Positions 53,622 through 63,317 of a DNA stretch of 64,000 nucleotides are shown piece after piece. The notes beneath the pieces were generated by a model, which saw nothing but the letters and a program-made list of their open reading frames with translations, was not told where the DNA came from and searched no databases. Position 1 is the first letter of the stretch. Every line of letters starts with the position of its first letter. Origin of the DNA: Alphaproteobacteria bacterium. GTDB taxonomy: Bacteria; Pseudomonadota; Alphaproteobacteria; CADEGL01. The stretch is from positions 35,431 through 99,430 of the forward strand of contig JAPLOM010000035.1 in assembly GCA_026400755.1 (NCBI GenBank), read 5' to 3'. Position numbers and translations under genes: made by a program.

Positions 53622-56120
53622 TTAAACGGCGCCTTTATAATCTCTAATCATGATCTCTTGCGCCGCGTCGATCGACGCCACGAGCGCCGGTAGAATCGCA
53701 GCGGCGCCCGCGATCGTCTTTGCATCCAGCTCGATAGTCCGCGCCAACGCGCCCGTTCGCAGGGCGCCAAGCGATTCGCTGACTCCTTTCAGCGCATGGG
53801 CGATGCGCTTGGCGGCCTGAAGATCGCCCGCCGTGATGGCCGACCCGATGTCCACACGATATGCCGACGTCTCTTTGATGAAAGCATCGATGATCTGCTT
53901 GAAGACGCCGTTCCCCAGCTGGGCGCGGAGTTCGGAGACGGTCTTCTCGCAGACGATGTCATGGTCGGCGCCCGAAGACGTGCCGCCACCGCCAGAACCC
54001 GCCGCCTCAGAGGGCGCGGGCACGGATGGTTCGGGCATCAGCCTTTTCATTTCTGCGAACAGCGCATCCCAGTCCAAGGGCTTGCCGGCGACGGAATCCG
54101 CGCCCGCCTGAAGATACGCCTTCTTTCCCTCGAGGCTGACATCCGCCGTCAACGCAATGATCGGAACACGAACGCCCTTCGCGTACTCCCGTTCCTTCCG
54201 CCGAATGGCTTGCATGGCATCGGGACCATCCATGCCCGGCATATGCATGTCGATGAGAATGATGTCGTATGTCTTGGCCTTCGCGGCCGCAACGGCCAAC
54301 GCGCCATCCTCCACCGCGTCCACCTCATGCCCCTTTCGGGCTAGCATGGTGGAAATGAGCATTCGGGTGGTCGCGTTGTCTTCAGCCAGAAGAATCCGGC
54401 GCGGCTCCATATCCTTGCTTTTCTGCTTGAAGCCAAGTTCTTGTCTCGAACGCGCGAGCGAAGCGCCGTCGCGGTCAGGCTCCATGCGCACGAAAAACGA
54501 GAAAGTGGTTCCTTGTCCCTCGATACTCGAGACTTCGATCTCACCACCCATGGCCTGAACGAGATTGCGGGAAATCGCGAGGCCTAGCCCCGTGCCGCCA
54601 AACCTGCGCGCGATACTGGCATCCGCCTGGACAAAAGGCTGGAACAGCCGATCGATCTTTTCTCGCGGGATGCCGATGCCGGTGTCCTGCAAGGAAACCC
54701 GCAAAATCAATCCGCCGCCGGAGACGGCCTCCTGCTTCACATCGACCAGGACATGCCCCTTGTCCGTGAACTTGATCGCGTTTCCGATGAGATTGGACAA
54801 GATCTGCCGCAACCGCACATGGTCTCCGACGACCGCATCCTGGAATTCGTGCGGAAGGCTCAGCTGCAGGGTAAGGCCTTTTTCGTGAGCCACGCCGGCG
54901 AACAGGTCTCTGACGTCATACAGGGTTTCGGACAACAGGAAAGGCTCCCGCTCGATCTGCAGCTTACCGGCCTGGATCTTGGAGAAGTCCAGAATATCGT
55001 TGAGAAGCGACAGCAGTGTCCGGGCGGAGCGCGCCAACGTGCGGGTGTATTTTTCCTGCTCCCCGGTCAGACCGGTGGCGATCAGAAGGTCGGCCATGCC
55101 CAGAACCCCAGTCATCAGCGTGCGCAACTCGTGACTCATCATCGCCAGAAAACGATCCTTGGCCTGATCCGCCTCGGCCAATTTTGAGTTCTTTTCCTTC
55201 AACTGCTGCAAGAGTTCGGATCGAGCCGCCATAAGGCTGGCAACCGTGATAGGCGCGAGCGCGATCAGCGCCACGGCGATGCGGATGGATAGAATCGTGT
55301 CCGCATCGCTGATGTAGCGGGATATCGGCAGATACCCCATCGATATGACGATCAGCGTCCATGCGCTGAAAACCAAGGTTAGACACGCCGTCGTGAACAG
55401 GCTGTACGCGGTGGCACACCACAACAGTGCCGGAATCGGAAACGCCATCGCGCCCGGACCGCTGTACGTCAAGCCCGCCAAGCAGGAGAGCATGAGGGCT
55501 AACGCCGGTACGGCGTCACGAAGCGTGATCTGGGTCAATCGGCTGACGGGCGGCCACCGGAAAGACGGTATAGCGAGAACCATGGGAAGAACCGCCATGT
55601 AGTTCACGAGTTCCGAGACGAACCACAGCGCCAAGCCGTCGATGGCGCTACCGCCAAACAGTATCGGATTCGCGACGGCGCCTATGATCCCCGCCGCCGT
55701 AGCGACAGCAGCGGTGATAAAGACCAAGTAGAGAACGGAAAGTGGCTGCCTCAGGCGCCAGTGATCCAGGTCGACCCGCGCGTACAGTACGTAACCCACA
55801 CCGACGCCCGCGATGTTCGCCGTGGTCAACAAAAGCGCCTTCAGAACTGTCGAACCCGCCAGAAGATCGGCAGCGAGATAACCGGCAACCGCCGCCGCCC
55901 AGGCGGACTCTGTCGCCAGCTTGGGATACCGCACCATGATTCCCAGCAGCAGCGCATTGGCCGGCCAAAAAGCCGCGAGGAGGCCCACCGGCCGCATCCA
56001 GATGCCGAACAGGCACGCGACGAAAACGAGTGCGCCCACCATGCCCGCATCGGAAACCCGCCGGCGCGAAGCGAGTTCGCGCACGGTATTTCTTCTTGGA
56101 TCGGCGGACTTGTTAATCAT
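53622..56120 (-). CDS. MASE1-type hybrid sensor histidine kinase with receiver and Hpt domains
   Basis: 832 residues. N-terminal MASE1-like membrane sensor with about eight helices (about 25-310; AFWPANALLLGIM), HisKA with the phospho-His in MSHELRTLMTGVLGMADLL (19 residues), HATPase_c (N-box ILSNLIGNAIKFTD, DTGIGIP, GTGLGLAI), receiver domain with phospho-Asp in ILIDMHMPGMDG, and a C-terminal Hpt domain with His in RIAHALKGVSESLG. Internal phosphorelay of the ArcB type. No cognate regulator is adjacent; the radC gene diverges. Signal unknown. Confidence 0.92.
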   Translation of the reverse strand: MINKSADPRRNTVRELASRRRVSDAGMVGALVFVACLFGIWMRPVGLLAAFWPANALLLGIMVRYPKLATESAWAAAVAGYLAADLLAGSTVLKALLLTTANIAGVGVGYVLYARVDLDHWRLRQPLSVLYLVFITAAVATAAGIIGAVANPILFGGSAIDGLALWFVSELVNYMAVLPMVLAIPSFRWPPVSRLTQITLRDAVPALALMLSCLAGLTYSGPGAMAFPIPALLWCATAYSLFTTACLTLVFSAWTLIVISMGYLPISRYISDADTILSIRIAVALIALAPITVASLMAARSELLQQLKEKNSKLAEADQAKDRFLAMMSHELRTLMTGVLGMADLLIATGLTGEQEKYTRTLARSARTLLSLLNDILDFSKIQAGKLQIEREPFLLSETLYDVRDLFAGVAHEKGLTLQLSLPHEFQDAVVGDHVRLRQILSNLIGNAIKFTDKGHVLVDVKQEAVSGGGLILRVSLQDTGIGIPREKIDRLFQPFVQADASIARRFGGTGLGLAISRNLVQAMGGEIEVSSIEGQGTTFSFFVRMEPDRDGASLARSRQELGFKQKSKDMEPRRILLAEDNATTRMLISTMLARKGHEVDAVEDGALAVAAAKAKTYDIILIDMHMPGMDGPDAMQAIRRKEREYAKGVRVPIIALTADVSLEGKKAYLQAGADSVAGKPLDWDALFAEMKRLMPEPSVPAPSEAAGSGGGGTSSGADHDIVCEKTVSELRAQLGNGVFKQIIDAFIKETSAYRVDIGSAITAGDLQAAKRIAHALKGVSESLGALRTGALARTIELDAKTIAGAAAILPALVASIDAAQEIMIRDYKGAV

Positions 56121-56232
56121 CGCGGCCCGCCCCGAAATGGCTGCGTATAATGATCGGACGCTTTTATCATCGGGACATTAAAGCAGATAATCCTTTTGAA
56201 CCAAGATTTTCACCGCGATTTCGCACGCGATT

Positions 56233-56982
56233 ATGCGCATGATCGAGGCGCCTACTGTCGACAAAATCCTGAGTACACGGAGTAAGTGCGTGGAGGACGG
56301 GCCGGACGGAAAAGGCGGACATGCAGGCCATCGCGCCCGGCTGCGCACCCGCTTCCTGGAAGGCGGCGCGGACGCCCTGGCGGATTACGAATTGCTAGAG
56401 CTCGTCCTGTTCCTGGCCCAGCCGCGCATCGACACCAAGCCGCTCGCCAAGGCCTTGATCGCGCGCTTCGGCGGCTTTGCCGCCACGATCGCGGCCGAGC
56501 CCGCCGTGCTCATGGGCGTCGATGGCGTAGGCGAGACCACCGTAGCCGCCCTCAAGACCGTACAGGCCGCCGCGATCCGCCTGGCGCGCGAGGACGCCAC
56601 GGGGCGTCACGCGCTGTCGTCTTGGGACAAGGTGCTGGCCTATTGCCGCACGGCCCTGGCGCACGAAACGACGGAACGGTTCCATGTTCTCTTTCTCGAC
56701 GCCAAGAACGCGCTGATCCGCACCGAGGCGCAGGGAAAGGGCACCATCGACCACACCCCGGTCTACCCGCGCGAGGTGGTGAAGCGCGCGCTGGAGCTGG
56801 GTGCTGCCGCCATCATCCTGGTGCACAACCATCCGTCGGGCGATCCCACGCCGTCCAAGGCCGACACCGAGATGACGCGCGAAGTGGCCGACGCGGCCAA
56901 GGCGCTGGGTATCGCGCTGCACGACCACATCATCGTCGGCCGCGCGGGTCATGCGAGCTTCAAGGCGCTGGGGTTGCTCTAG
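56233..56982 (+). CDS. radC: RadC family JAMM-domain protein
   Basis: 249 residues with an N-terminal helix-hairpin-helix-like region (ADYELLELVLFLAQPRIDTK..., split: ADYELLELVLFLAQ, then PRIDTKPLAKAL) and a C-terminal JAB/MPN metal site HNHPSGDPTPSKAD. It is named for DNA repair but the function is unproven. It is the second JAMM protein in this window and, unlike that at 5872-6783, is a housekeeping family. Confidence 0.92.
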   Translation: MRMIEAPTVDKILSTRSKCVEDGPDGKGGHAGHRARLRTRFLEGGADALADYELLELVLFLAQPRIDTKPLAKALIARFGGFAATIAAEPAVLMGVDGVGETTVAALKTVQAAAIRLAREDATGRHALSSWDKVLAYCRTALAHETTERFHVLFLDAKNALIRTEAQGKGTIDHTPVYPREVVKRALELGAAAIILVHNHPSGDPTPSKADTEMTREVADAAKALGIALHDHIIVGRAGHASFKALGLL

Positions 56983-57022
56983 CCGCACCAGGCGCAGCAG
57001 GTCTTTCCGTGGGGAAGAAGCC

Positions 57023-59190
57023 ATGTCCATGAAGATCAGCCGGCGGGACGTTCTCAAGCTTTCCACGGCGGCGGGGCTGCTTCCGTCCATCCCATGGTCC
57101 GCTTTGGCGGACGATTGCGGACTGGTCGATTACCTTCCCGTAACACTCGACCAGGTGCCGCTGCCGAAAGTGATCCCCTTCGCCGTGCGCTTCGGCAGCG
57201 GCGCGCCGATAACCCTCTACGGTCACTACTGGTACAGCGCATCGGCCACGGCCGAAGGAAAGAAATGCCCGGCCATCGTCGAGTTCAATCCTTACCGTCG
57301 CCGCGACGGCACGATGTACGGCGACAGCAAGATGTACCCCTGGTTCGCGGCCAACGGTTATCTCTGCTTCCGCGTCGATCTGCAGGGAACCGGCGATTCG
57401 GAAGGCGCCATCACCGACGAATATACCGAGGAGGAATTGTCCTATTGCGTCCAGGTGATCGAGCAGATCGCACGCCTGCCTTTCTGCGACGGCAATGTCG
57501 GCATGATGGGAAAGTCGTGGAGCGCGATCAATTCGCTCATGGTCGCGGCACGGAGGGACTGCCCTGCCGCACTGAAGGCGATTCTTTTCTGCGCGGGCAG
57601 CGACGACCGCTTCGAGGACGACGTCCACTATATGGGCGGCGCCATGATGCTCGACAACACGGAGTGGCCGTCCAACATGTGGGGTTGGCTGACCCTGCCG
57701 CCCGACCCCATCGTGGTCGGCGATCGTTGGCGCGAGCAATGGCGCGCACGGATCCGCGCCATGGATTTTTGGTTCAGGCAGTGGGCCGAGCACCAGACGC
57801 GCGACGCGTATTGGGCGAAGGATGCCGTACGCGGCCATTACGACCAGGTGAAGGTGCCTGTCTTCACGCTCTCGGGCTGGCAGGACGGATACCGCAACGT
57901 GACCGAACGGCAGGTGCGCGCCCTCGGTGCGCTGGGTCGGCCCGTCTCCAGCCTGCTCGGCCCTTGGGGTCACAAATACGCCTTCGGCGGCTATCCGGGC
58001 CCGCGCATCGAGTGGCTGCGCTATGTGGCCAAGAACTGGTGGGACCGCTGGCTCAAGGGCATCGTGCCCGACCCCGCCCGCCTATGGCCCGAACTGGTGG
58101 TGTGGATGGGCGAATCGCGACCGCCTGGCCGTAATCCGGGCTTCGACGCGGTCGGCCAATGGGTCGCGGAGGACCACAATTGGCCCAACCGCACGAAGGA
58201 GCGGCGTTTCACGCTCTGGCCCGGCAATCGCCTGTCGCCGCAAACGGACGCGCCCGCTCACGATTATGTCTCTCAGCCGGACATCATGCTGGGCACCGCG
58301 GCGCTGGAGACCAGTTCTTGGGGCGAATGCGGCAACGACGATCTTCCGGCCGACACGGATGCGGACGACAAACGCTCGATCTGGCTCGACAGCGAGCCTT
58401 TAGCGGAAGACTTGCCCTGCTTCGGTTATCCCCGGGTCGAACTGAATGTCGAATGCGACAAGCCGGTCGCCTCGCTGGCGATCCGCCTCTGCGAGGTCAG
58501 CCCCGAGGGAGCTTCCCATCTCGTCACGTTCACCTTCTTCAACCTGTGCTACCGGGGCGGCGACATGGCAAAGCCGGAGCCAATTCAGCCCGGCCCGTTC
58601 GCCATCAAGGCGAACCTCAACATCATGGGCCACGTCTTCAAACGCGGCTGGCGTGTGCGCCTCTCCGTTTCGCCCCACTATTTCCCCACGCTGTGGACGA
58701 ACGTCGAGATCGCGACGATCCGAATCAAGACAGGCGCATCCAGACCCTCATCGGACCGCCCCACACGGAGTTTGTAAACGCGGATCAGTATGTGCCGGCC
58801 ATCCGCACGATCCGCGAAGGCTCCGCCACCCGCGAAGCCAAGTCCTTTGCCGACGGTGGGCGTAAAGGCATGAAGGTGCGCAAGCACTACGACAGCGGCA
58901 GCGCAGTGTTCGGCGGTGGACTAGACGGCTTGCTCGTCGATCAGACCTTCGAAGAAGAGGTCGTGATTTTCGAGAACGATCCCCTTTCCCATGCCATGAC
59001 CACCCGGTCCGAAGCAAAGCTCGAACGCGGCGCATGGAAGACGCGGGCGGAGGCCAAGACCCGCATCTGGAGCGAGAAAACGCCGACGGGCGCCGTCTTC
59101 CGCTATGAAGCCGAAGCCCGCGCCTTTGTCGGCGACGCCCTGCTCGAAGAACGGCGCGTCACGGGAACGATCCCGCGGCGCTGGGTCTGA
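57023..59190 (+). pseudogene. CocE/NonD-family hydrolase with Tat signal, frameshifted near the 3' end
   Basis: A twin-arginine signal (SRRDVLKL, then AAGLLPSIPWSALA) and an alpha/beta hydrolase of the X-Pro dipeptidyl-peptidase/CocE class follow: Ser nucleophile in GMMGKSWSAINS, FRVDLQGTGDSEG. The frame ends at 58777, but its usual C-terminal domain continues in another frame (TRSEAKLERGAWKTRAEAKT to the stop at 59190). The shift lies near 58738 and one added base would fuse them to about 722 residues. Without the fix the protein lacks about 150 C-terminal residues. The substrate is unknown. Confidence 0.82.
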
Positions 59191-59196
59191 ACGCCC

Positions 59197-60018
59197 CTAT
59201 CCCTTGATGAAGGCCAGCAGGTCGGCGTTTAGCTGGTCCTGGTGCGTTTGCGCCAATCCGTGCGGAGCACCTTTGTAAACCTTCAAGGTCGCCCCGCGCA
59301 CCAGTTTGGACGACATCATGGCCGAGGCGCCGATGGGGACGATCTGGTCGTCGTCGCCGTGGACGATCAAGGTCGGCTTGTCGATCTTCTTCAAATCCTC
59401 GGTGTAATCGACCTCCGAAAACTCGCGGATGCAGTCGTACTGGCCCTTGATGCCGCCCATCATGCCCTGCAACCAGAAGGAATCGCGGATGCCTTCCGAC
59501 AGCTTGGCGCCCGGGCGGTTGTAGCCATAGAACGGCATGGCCAGATCCTTGTAGAACTGGGCCCGGTTGTCGAACACACCTTTGCGGATTCCGTCGAAGG
59601 CATCGCGCGGCAGGCCACCGGGATTGGCCGCCGTCTTGAGCATGAGCGGCGGCACGGCGCCGACCAGCGCCACCTTGGCCACCCGCTTGGTGCCGTGGCG
59701 GCCGAGATAATGCGTCACCTCGCCGCCGCCAGTCGAATGGCCGATCATGACGAGGTCCTTCAGGTCGAGCGTCTCGATCAGCTCGGTCAGGTCGTCGGCA
59801 TACTGGTCCATGTGGTTGCCGTCCCAGGTCTGGGACTAACGGCCATGGCTGCGGCGGTCGTTGGCGATCACGCGATAGCCCTGCTGGCCCAAGAACAGTA
59901 TCTGCCCGTCCCAAGCATCACCAGACAGCGGCCAGCCGTGACTAAAGAGCACGGGCTGCCCCTTGCCCAAATCCCTTTAGAAAATCTCGGCGCCGTCCTT
60001 GGTCGTGATCGTGGCCAT
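59197..60018 (-). pseudogene. Alpha/beta hydrolase (non-heme chloroperoxidase-like) with two in-frame stops
   Basis: From ATG 60018 the frame encodes 273 codons of a haloperoxidase-type hydrolase ([39 protein letters not shown], Ser nucleophile in [11 protein letters not shown], then [10 protein letters not shown]). It is broken by TAA at codon 14 (59979-59977), where homologues have Tyr after EIF, and TAG at codon 61 (59838-59836), where Ser is expected (HGR-stop-SQTWDGN). Both are single substitutions. Translation could restart at 59811, losing the oxyanion region. Likely a pseudogene or sequence error. Confidence 0.85.
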
Positions 60019-60188
60019 GGTTCTCTCCGCTCGCTCGCGTATTCCACTTTGCCCCGGGATTATGACGTCATGACGCGCAAGACCGGCACACCCGTCAAGC
60101 CTCAGGCACTGATCACAGACCACGCGCTGCTGGGGCAGCGCGCACCGATAAGATACCAGCCCCGTCTTGACAGACTAGCTGGCCATTC

Positions 60189-60212
60189 TTATAGTTAACC
60201 TTATGGTTAACT
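60189..60212 (+). promoter_or_regulatory. Palindromic operator candidate of the ArsR regulator
   Basis: The sequence TATAGTTAACC-tta-TGGTTAACTATA is an imperfect inverted repeat (TATAGTTAACC against GGTTAACTATA) spanning the ArsR start codon region (ATG 60203 is inside the second arm). Its location fits an autoregulatory ArsR operator. Confidence 0.7.
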
Positions 60213-60646
60213 ATAGACACGCCGCTCTGGACCGCACCTTCGCCGCGCTGGCCGATCCCACGCGCCGCGCCCTGCTAGCCCGCCTGGGCGAGACGGAGGA
60301 CGTGTCGGTCAGCGACCTGGCTCGGCCGTTCCCGGTTTCTTTACCCGCGATCATGAAGCATCTGGACGTGCTGTCGGACGCGGGCCTCGTTACGCGTACC
60401 AAGTCCGGCCGCACCGTCTCATGCCGCCTCAACGCGGCGCCAATGGCCGAAGCGCTCGATTGGCTCGCCCGCTATCAGCGTTTCTGGACGGAACAGCTCG
60501 ACCGTTTGGCCGCTTTCCTCGAGGAGGATTCATGCAAACCCAACCAAGCGCTGGCTCCCAAACCAAGCCAAGCCTCAGCCTCCGCAAGCGGCTCAGCGCG
60601 CCGCCGGCCAAGGTCTTCGCCGCCTGGACGGACCCGGAAAAAATAG
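60203..60646 (+). CDS. ArsR-family transcriptional regulator
   Basis: 147 residues. Winged-helix ArsR domain (about 5-95): FAALADPTRRALLARLGE, SDLARPFPVSLPAIMKHLDVL (split: SDLARPFPVS, then LPAIMKHLDVL), LVTRTKSGRTVSCRLN. No metal-binding Cys motif, as in the SRPBCC-linked ArsR subgroup. The C-terminal 38 residues are read from the start of the SRPBCC gene in another frame (115-nt overlap), so the natural end is unclear. First gene of a four-gene operon; probably autoregulated by a palindrome near the TATAGTTAACC-like sequence at 60189-60212. Confidence 0.85.
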   Translation: MVNYRHAALDRTFAALADPTRRALLARLGETEDVSVSDLARPFPVSLPAIMKHLDVLSDAGLVTRTKSGRTVSCRLNAAPMAEALDWLARYQRFWTEQLDRLAAFLEEDSCKPNQALAPKPSQASASASGSARRRPRSSPPGRTRKK

Positions 60647-60990
60647 TTCACTGGTTCGGCCCCGGCGACTCGCGCTGCGTTCACGAGGCCAAGATCGACG
60701 CGCGTCTGGGCGGTCGGTTCTGGATCCGCTTCTCGACCGCGGACGGCGAGGAGCATGGTGTGGGCGGCATCTATCGAGAGTTCGTGCCGAACGAAAAATT
60801 GGTCTTCACCTGGGCGTGGCGCACGATGCCGGAGCGCGAGTCGCTGGTGACCGTGGCGTTGAAACCCGACGGTGACGGCACGGTCCTGATCCTGACGCAC
60901 GAGCAGTTCGCCGACGAACCCGCCCGAGACCGCCACCGTGAAGGCTGGTCCGGCACGCTCGACAAACTTGAACGCTATATCGCCGCCTGA
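60532..60990 (+). CDS. SRPBCC/AHSA1-type domain protein
   Basis: 152 residues. START-like helix-grip core: LRKRLSAPPAKVFAAWTDPEKI (split after KVF), WFGPGD, GGRFWIRFSTADGEEHGVGG (20), LVFTWAWRT, and the C-terminal SGTLDKLERYI. Such AHSA1/SRPBCC proteins usually follow an ArsR regulator and bind small hydrophobic ligands. ATG 60532 with GAGGAGG just before it. Confidence 0.9.
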   Translation: MQTQPSAGSQTKPSLSLRKRLSAPPAKVFAAWTDPEKIVHWFGPGDSRCVHEAKIDARLGGRFWIRFSTADGEEHGVGGIYREFVPNEKLVFTWAWRTMPERESLVTVALKPDGDGTVLILTHEQFADEPARDRHREGWSGTLDKLERYIAA

Positions 60991-61001
60991 AGGAGCACGC
61001 C

Positions 61002-61733
61002 ATGGAACCGCATATGACCGTATCGCCATCCGAATGGCTCGCCGCGCGGAAGGCGCTCCTGGTCAAGGAAAAGGAACTGACCCGCCTGCGCGACCAGGTG
61101 AGCGCGGAACGCCAGGCATTACCCTGGATCAAGGTCGAGAAAAACTACGTCTTCGATACGGAACGCGGAAGGAAGACGCTGGCCGAGCTGTTCGACGGGC
61201 GCAGCCAGCTGATCGTCTATCACTTCATGTTCGGACCCGACTGGAAGGAAGGCTGTTCCGGCTGCTCGTTCGTGGCCGACCATATCGATGGCGCCAACCT
61301 GCACCTGGCTCATCATGACGTGACCCTGCTGGTCGCCTCGCGCGCCAAACTGGCCGAGTTTCTGCCGTTCAAAAAACGCATGGACTGGCGCTTCGAATGG
61401 GTGTCGTCGAACGGCAGCGACTTCAACTTCGACTGTGGCGTCTCATTCACGCCCGCGCAGATGGCCAAGGGCAAGGCGGAATACAATTTCCGCGAGGAGA
61501 AGATCGACAGCGAGGAGATGCCCGGGCTCAGCGCGTTCTACAAGAACGCACAGGGTGAAATCTTTCACACGTATTCAACGTATACCCGCGGCCTCGATAT
61601 CTTGCTCACCGCCTACAACTATCTCGACATGGCGCCTCTGGGCCGCAACGAAAGCGGCACTATGGACTGGATGCGCCACCACGACCGCTATGAGGATAGC
61701 GGTTCGTCCTGCTGCCACGGAAAGAAACCGTGA
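61002..61733 (+). CDS. DUF899 thioredoxin-like protein
   Basis: 243 residues. Thioredoxin-like fold with KVEKNYVFDTERG, then YHFMFGPDWKEGCSGCSF: the CSGC motif is the likely redox pair. C-terminal LLTAYNYLDMAPLGRNE is family-typical. DUF899 members are often next to ArsR/SRPBCC genes, as here. Function unknown; disulfide or peroxide chemistry is possible. GGAGCACGCC precedes the ATG. Confidence 0.88.
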   Translation: MEPHMTVSPSEWLAARKALLVKEKELTRLRDQVSAERQALPWIKVEKNYVFDTERGRKTLAELFDGRSQLIVYHFMFGPDWKEGCSGCSFVADHIDGANLHLAHHDVTLLVASRAKLAEFLPFKKRMDWRFEWVSSNGSDFNFDCGVSFTPAQMAKGKAEYNFREEKIDSEEMPGLSAFYKNAQGEIFHTYSTYTRGLDILLTAYNYLDMAPLGRNESGTMDWMRHHDRYEDSGSSCCHGKKP

Positions 61734-62155
61734 GCGCCGAGGCCGAGATCCGCGGGCTGGTAGCCGCCTGGACCAAGGCAGCCCATGCCAAGGACGTGGA
61801 CGCCATCATGGCGCTCTACGCACCGGAGATCGTGACCTTCGACCTAGCACCGCCTCTTCAACATAAGGCAGACGACATCCGGAAAGGTTTGAAGGAATGG
61901 TTCGCTACCTTCCGCGGGCCAGTGGAGTTCGCAGTCCGCGACTTAACAGTGACGACCAGCGGCGATGCGGCCTTCTGCCACAGCCTCAACCATCTGACAG
62001 GCGACCGTACCGGCGGCGAGCGGACGGATGTCTGGGTCCGCGCCACGATCTGCTTCGAACGGATCAAGGGCGCATGGAAAGTCGTCCATGAGCACATCTC
62101 CGTGCCCTTCTACATGGACGGCAGCTACCGCGCCTCGGTCGATTTAAAGCCTTGA
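61730..62155 (+). CDS. SnoaL-like / NTF2-fold protein
   Basis: 141 residues from GTG 61730, which overlaps the DUF899 stop as GTGA. NTF2-like fold of the YybH group: LVAAWTKAAHAKDVDAIMALYAPEIVTFD (split: LVAAWTKAAHAKD, then VDAIMALYAPEIVTFD), FCHSLNHLTG, and a final WKVVHEHISVPF. Small ligand or ketosteroid isomerase-like. Last gene of the ArsR operon. Confidence 0.88.
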   Translation: MSAEAEIRGLVAAWTKAAHAKDVDAIMALYAPEIVTFDLAPPLQHKADDIRKGLKEWFATFRGPVEFAVRDLTVTTSGDAAFCHSLNHLTGDRTGGERTDVWVRATICFERIKGAWKVVHEHISVPFYMDGSYRASVDLKP

Positions 62156-62162
62156 GCGGCGA

Positions 62163-63194
62163 CTAACCCCGCTTGGCCTTGCGCTTGATCGTCCGCTTGG
62201 CGGGTTTGCGTTTCGCCGGTTTCCAGGCCACAGGCTTCTTTTTGCGCGCACCATCCTTGTCCGCGGCCAGCCAGCGGAACAGCTCGTCCATCCGCGCGCC
62301 GAGAAGTTTTTGCGCGTCGCCGCGCTTCTGCCAATCGTAGACGCCCCGGCCCGACGCCGCGCCCTTGTGGCCCGCCTTGACCAGCGCGGTCACCTTGGCC
62401 GACGGCTCGGTGCCACGGTCCAAGTCGGGCATCAGCCAGGCGCCGAAGTTGTAAAGCGTCTCGAGTCCGCCCACGTCGGCCGATTCGATCGGGCCGGTGA
62501 TGTCCACGCGGCGGCCGAACGAGGTCTTCACCACGCGGTCGATCATCTCGGCCGACGCGGCGCCCGAGGCCCACAGCGCCCAGGCCTCGCGCAGCATGGC
62601 GAACTGCATGCGGTTGCCGATGAAACCCTTCACCTCGCGGTTCAGCACCACGGGCACCTTGCCCACCTCTTCCAGCACCTTACAAAGCCACGGCACCACG
62701 TCCGGCGACGTATTCGGGCCGGCGCACACCTCGACCGCGGGGATCATCTGCGAGGGGTACCAGAAGTGGGCGGCCACCACGCGCTCCTTGTGTTTCACGC
62801 GGGTCACCAGCTCGCTGGCCACTTGACCGCTGGAGGAGGCCAAAACCGTCGGCGGCGGACAGATACGGTCCAGTTCCTCGAAGACCTTGAGCTGCAGTTC
62901 CTGCTCGAAGGGCACGGCCTCGACCACGAAGGTCGCGGCGGCAGCCTCCTTCATATCGGTCGTCGGGCGGATGCGCTTGAACGCGGCCTGCGCCTCCTTG
63001 GCGCTAACGATGCCGTGGGCGGTGAAGCCCTTCAGGCTGGTCTTGATCTTGTCCATGGCCGAACGAAGGCTTTCCGCGCGCCGTCCGATCAGGCGCACGT
63101 CCTTGCCGCCGACGGCGAAGACCTGCGCCACGCCATGGCCGATCAGGCCGTTGCCGATGACCGCGACGGTCTTGAGTTCCTTGGGCACCGCCAT
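62163..63194 (-). CDS. 3-hydroxyacyl-CoA dehydrogenase with basic C-terminal tail
   Basis: 343 residues. NAD-binding GNGLIGHGVAQVF (about residues 14-26), the LASSSGQVASELVTRV catalytic segment, His in AAHFWYPSQMIPAVEV, and NREVKGFIGNRMQFAM. The last 30 residues are very rich in Lys/Arg (KKKPVAWKPAKRKPAK, then RTIKRKAKRG), an unusual extension for this family that might bind nucleic acid or an anionic granule surface. Single gene, minus strand; terminates convergently with the ArsR operon. Confidence 0.88.
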   Translation of the reverse strand: MAVPKELKTVAVIGNGLIGHGVAQVFAVGGKDVRLIGRRAESLRSAMDKIKTSLKGFTAHGIVSAKEAQAAFKRIRPTTDMKEAAAATFVVEAVPFEQELQLKVFEELDRICPPPTVLASSSGQVASELVTRVKHKERVVAAHFWYPSQMIPAVEVCAGPNTSPDVVPWLCKVLEEVGKVPVVLNREVKGFIGNRMQFAMLREAWALWASGAASAEMIDRVVKTSFGRRVDITGPIESADVGGLETLYNFGAWLMPDLDRGTEPSAKVTALVKAGHKGAASGRGVYDWQKRGDAQKLLGARMDELFRWLAADKDGARKKKPVAWKPAKRKPAKRTIKRKAKRG

Positions 63195-63317
63195 GATTGT
63201 CTCCCCCTGTTCCCCGAGGCGGAAAGCTTAACGCCCGCGCACGGCCGGGTCCAAGCGCGGCGCTTCCGCGTCTGGGAGGGCGCCGTTAGGATGGGGCCGC
63301 CAGCCACGAGGACACCC

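Noticed and set aside
56233..56982. RadC as part of the ubiquitin-like system
   Set aside because: It shares only the JAMM fold, is a housekeeping family, and lies about 50 kb away.
18793..59979. Alternative genetic code with TAA/TAG read as Tyr
   Set aside because: Many genes in the window end normally on TAA or TAG (for example 1587, 5872, 22924, 23967), and one of the stops replaces Ser.
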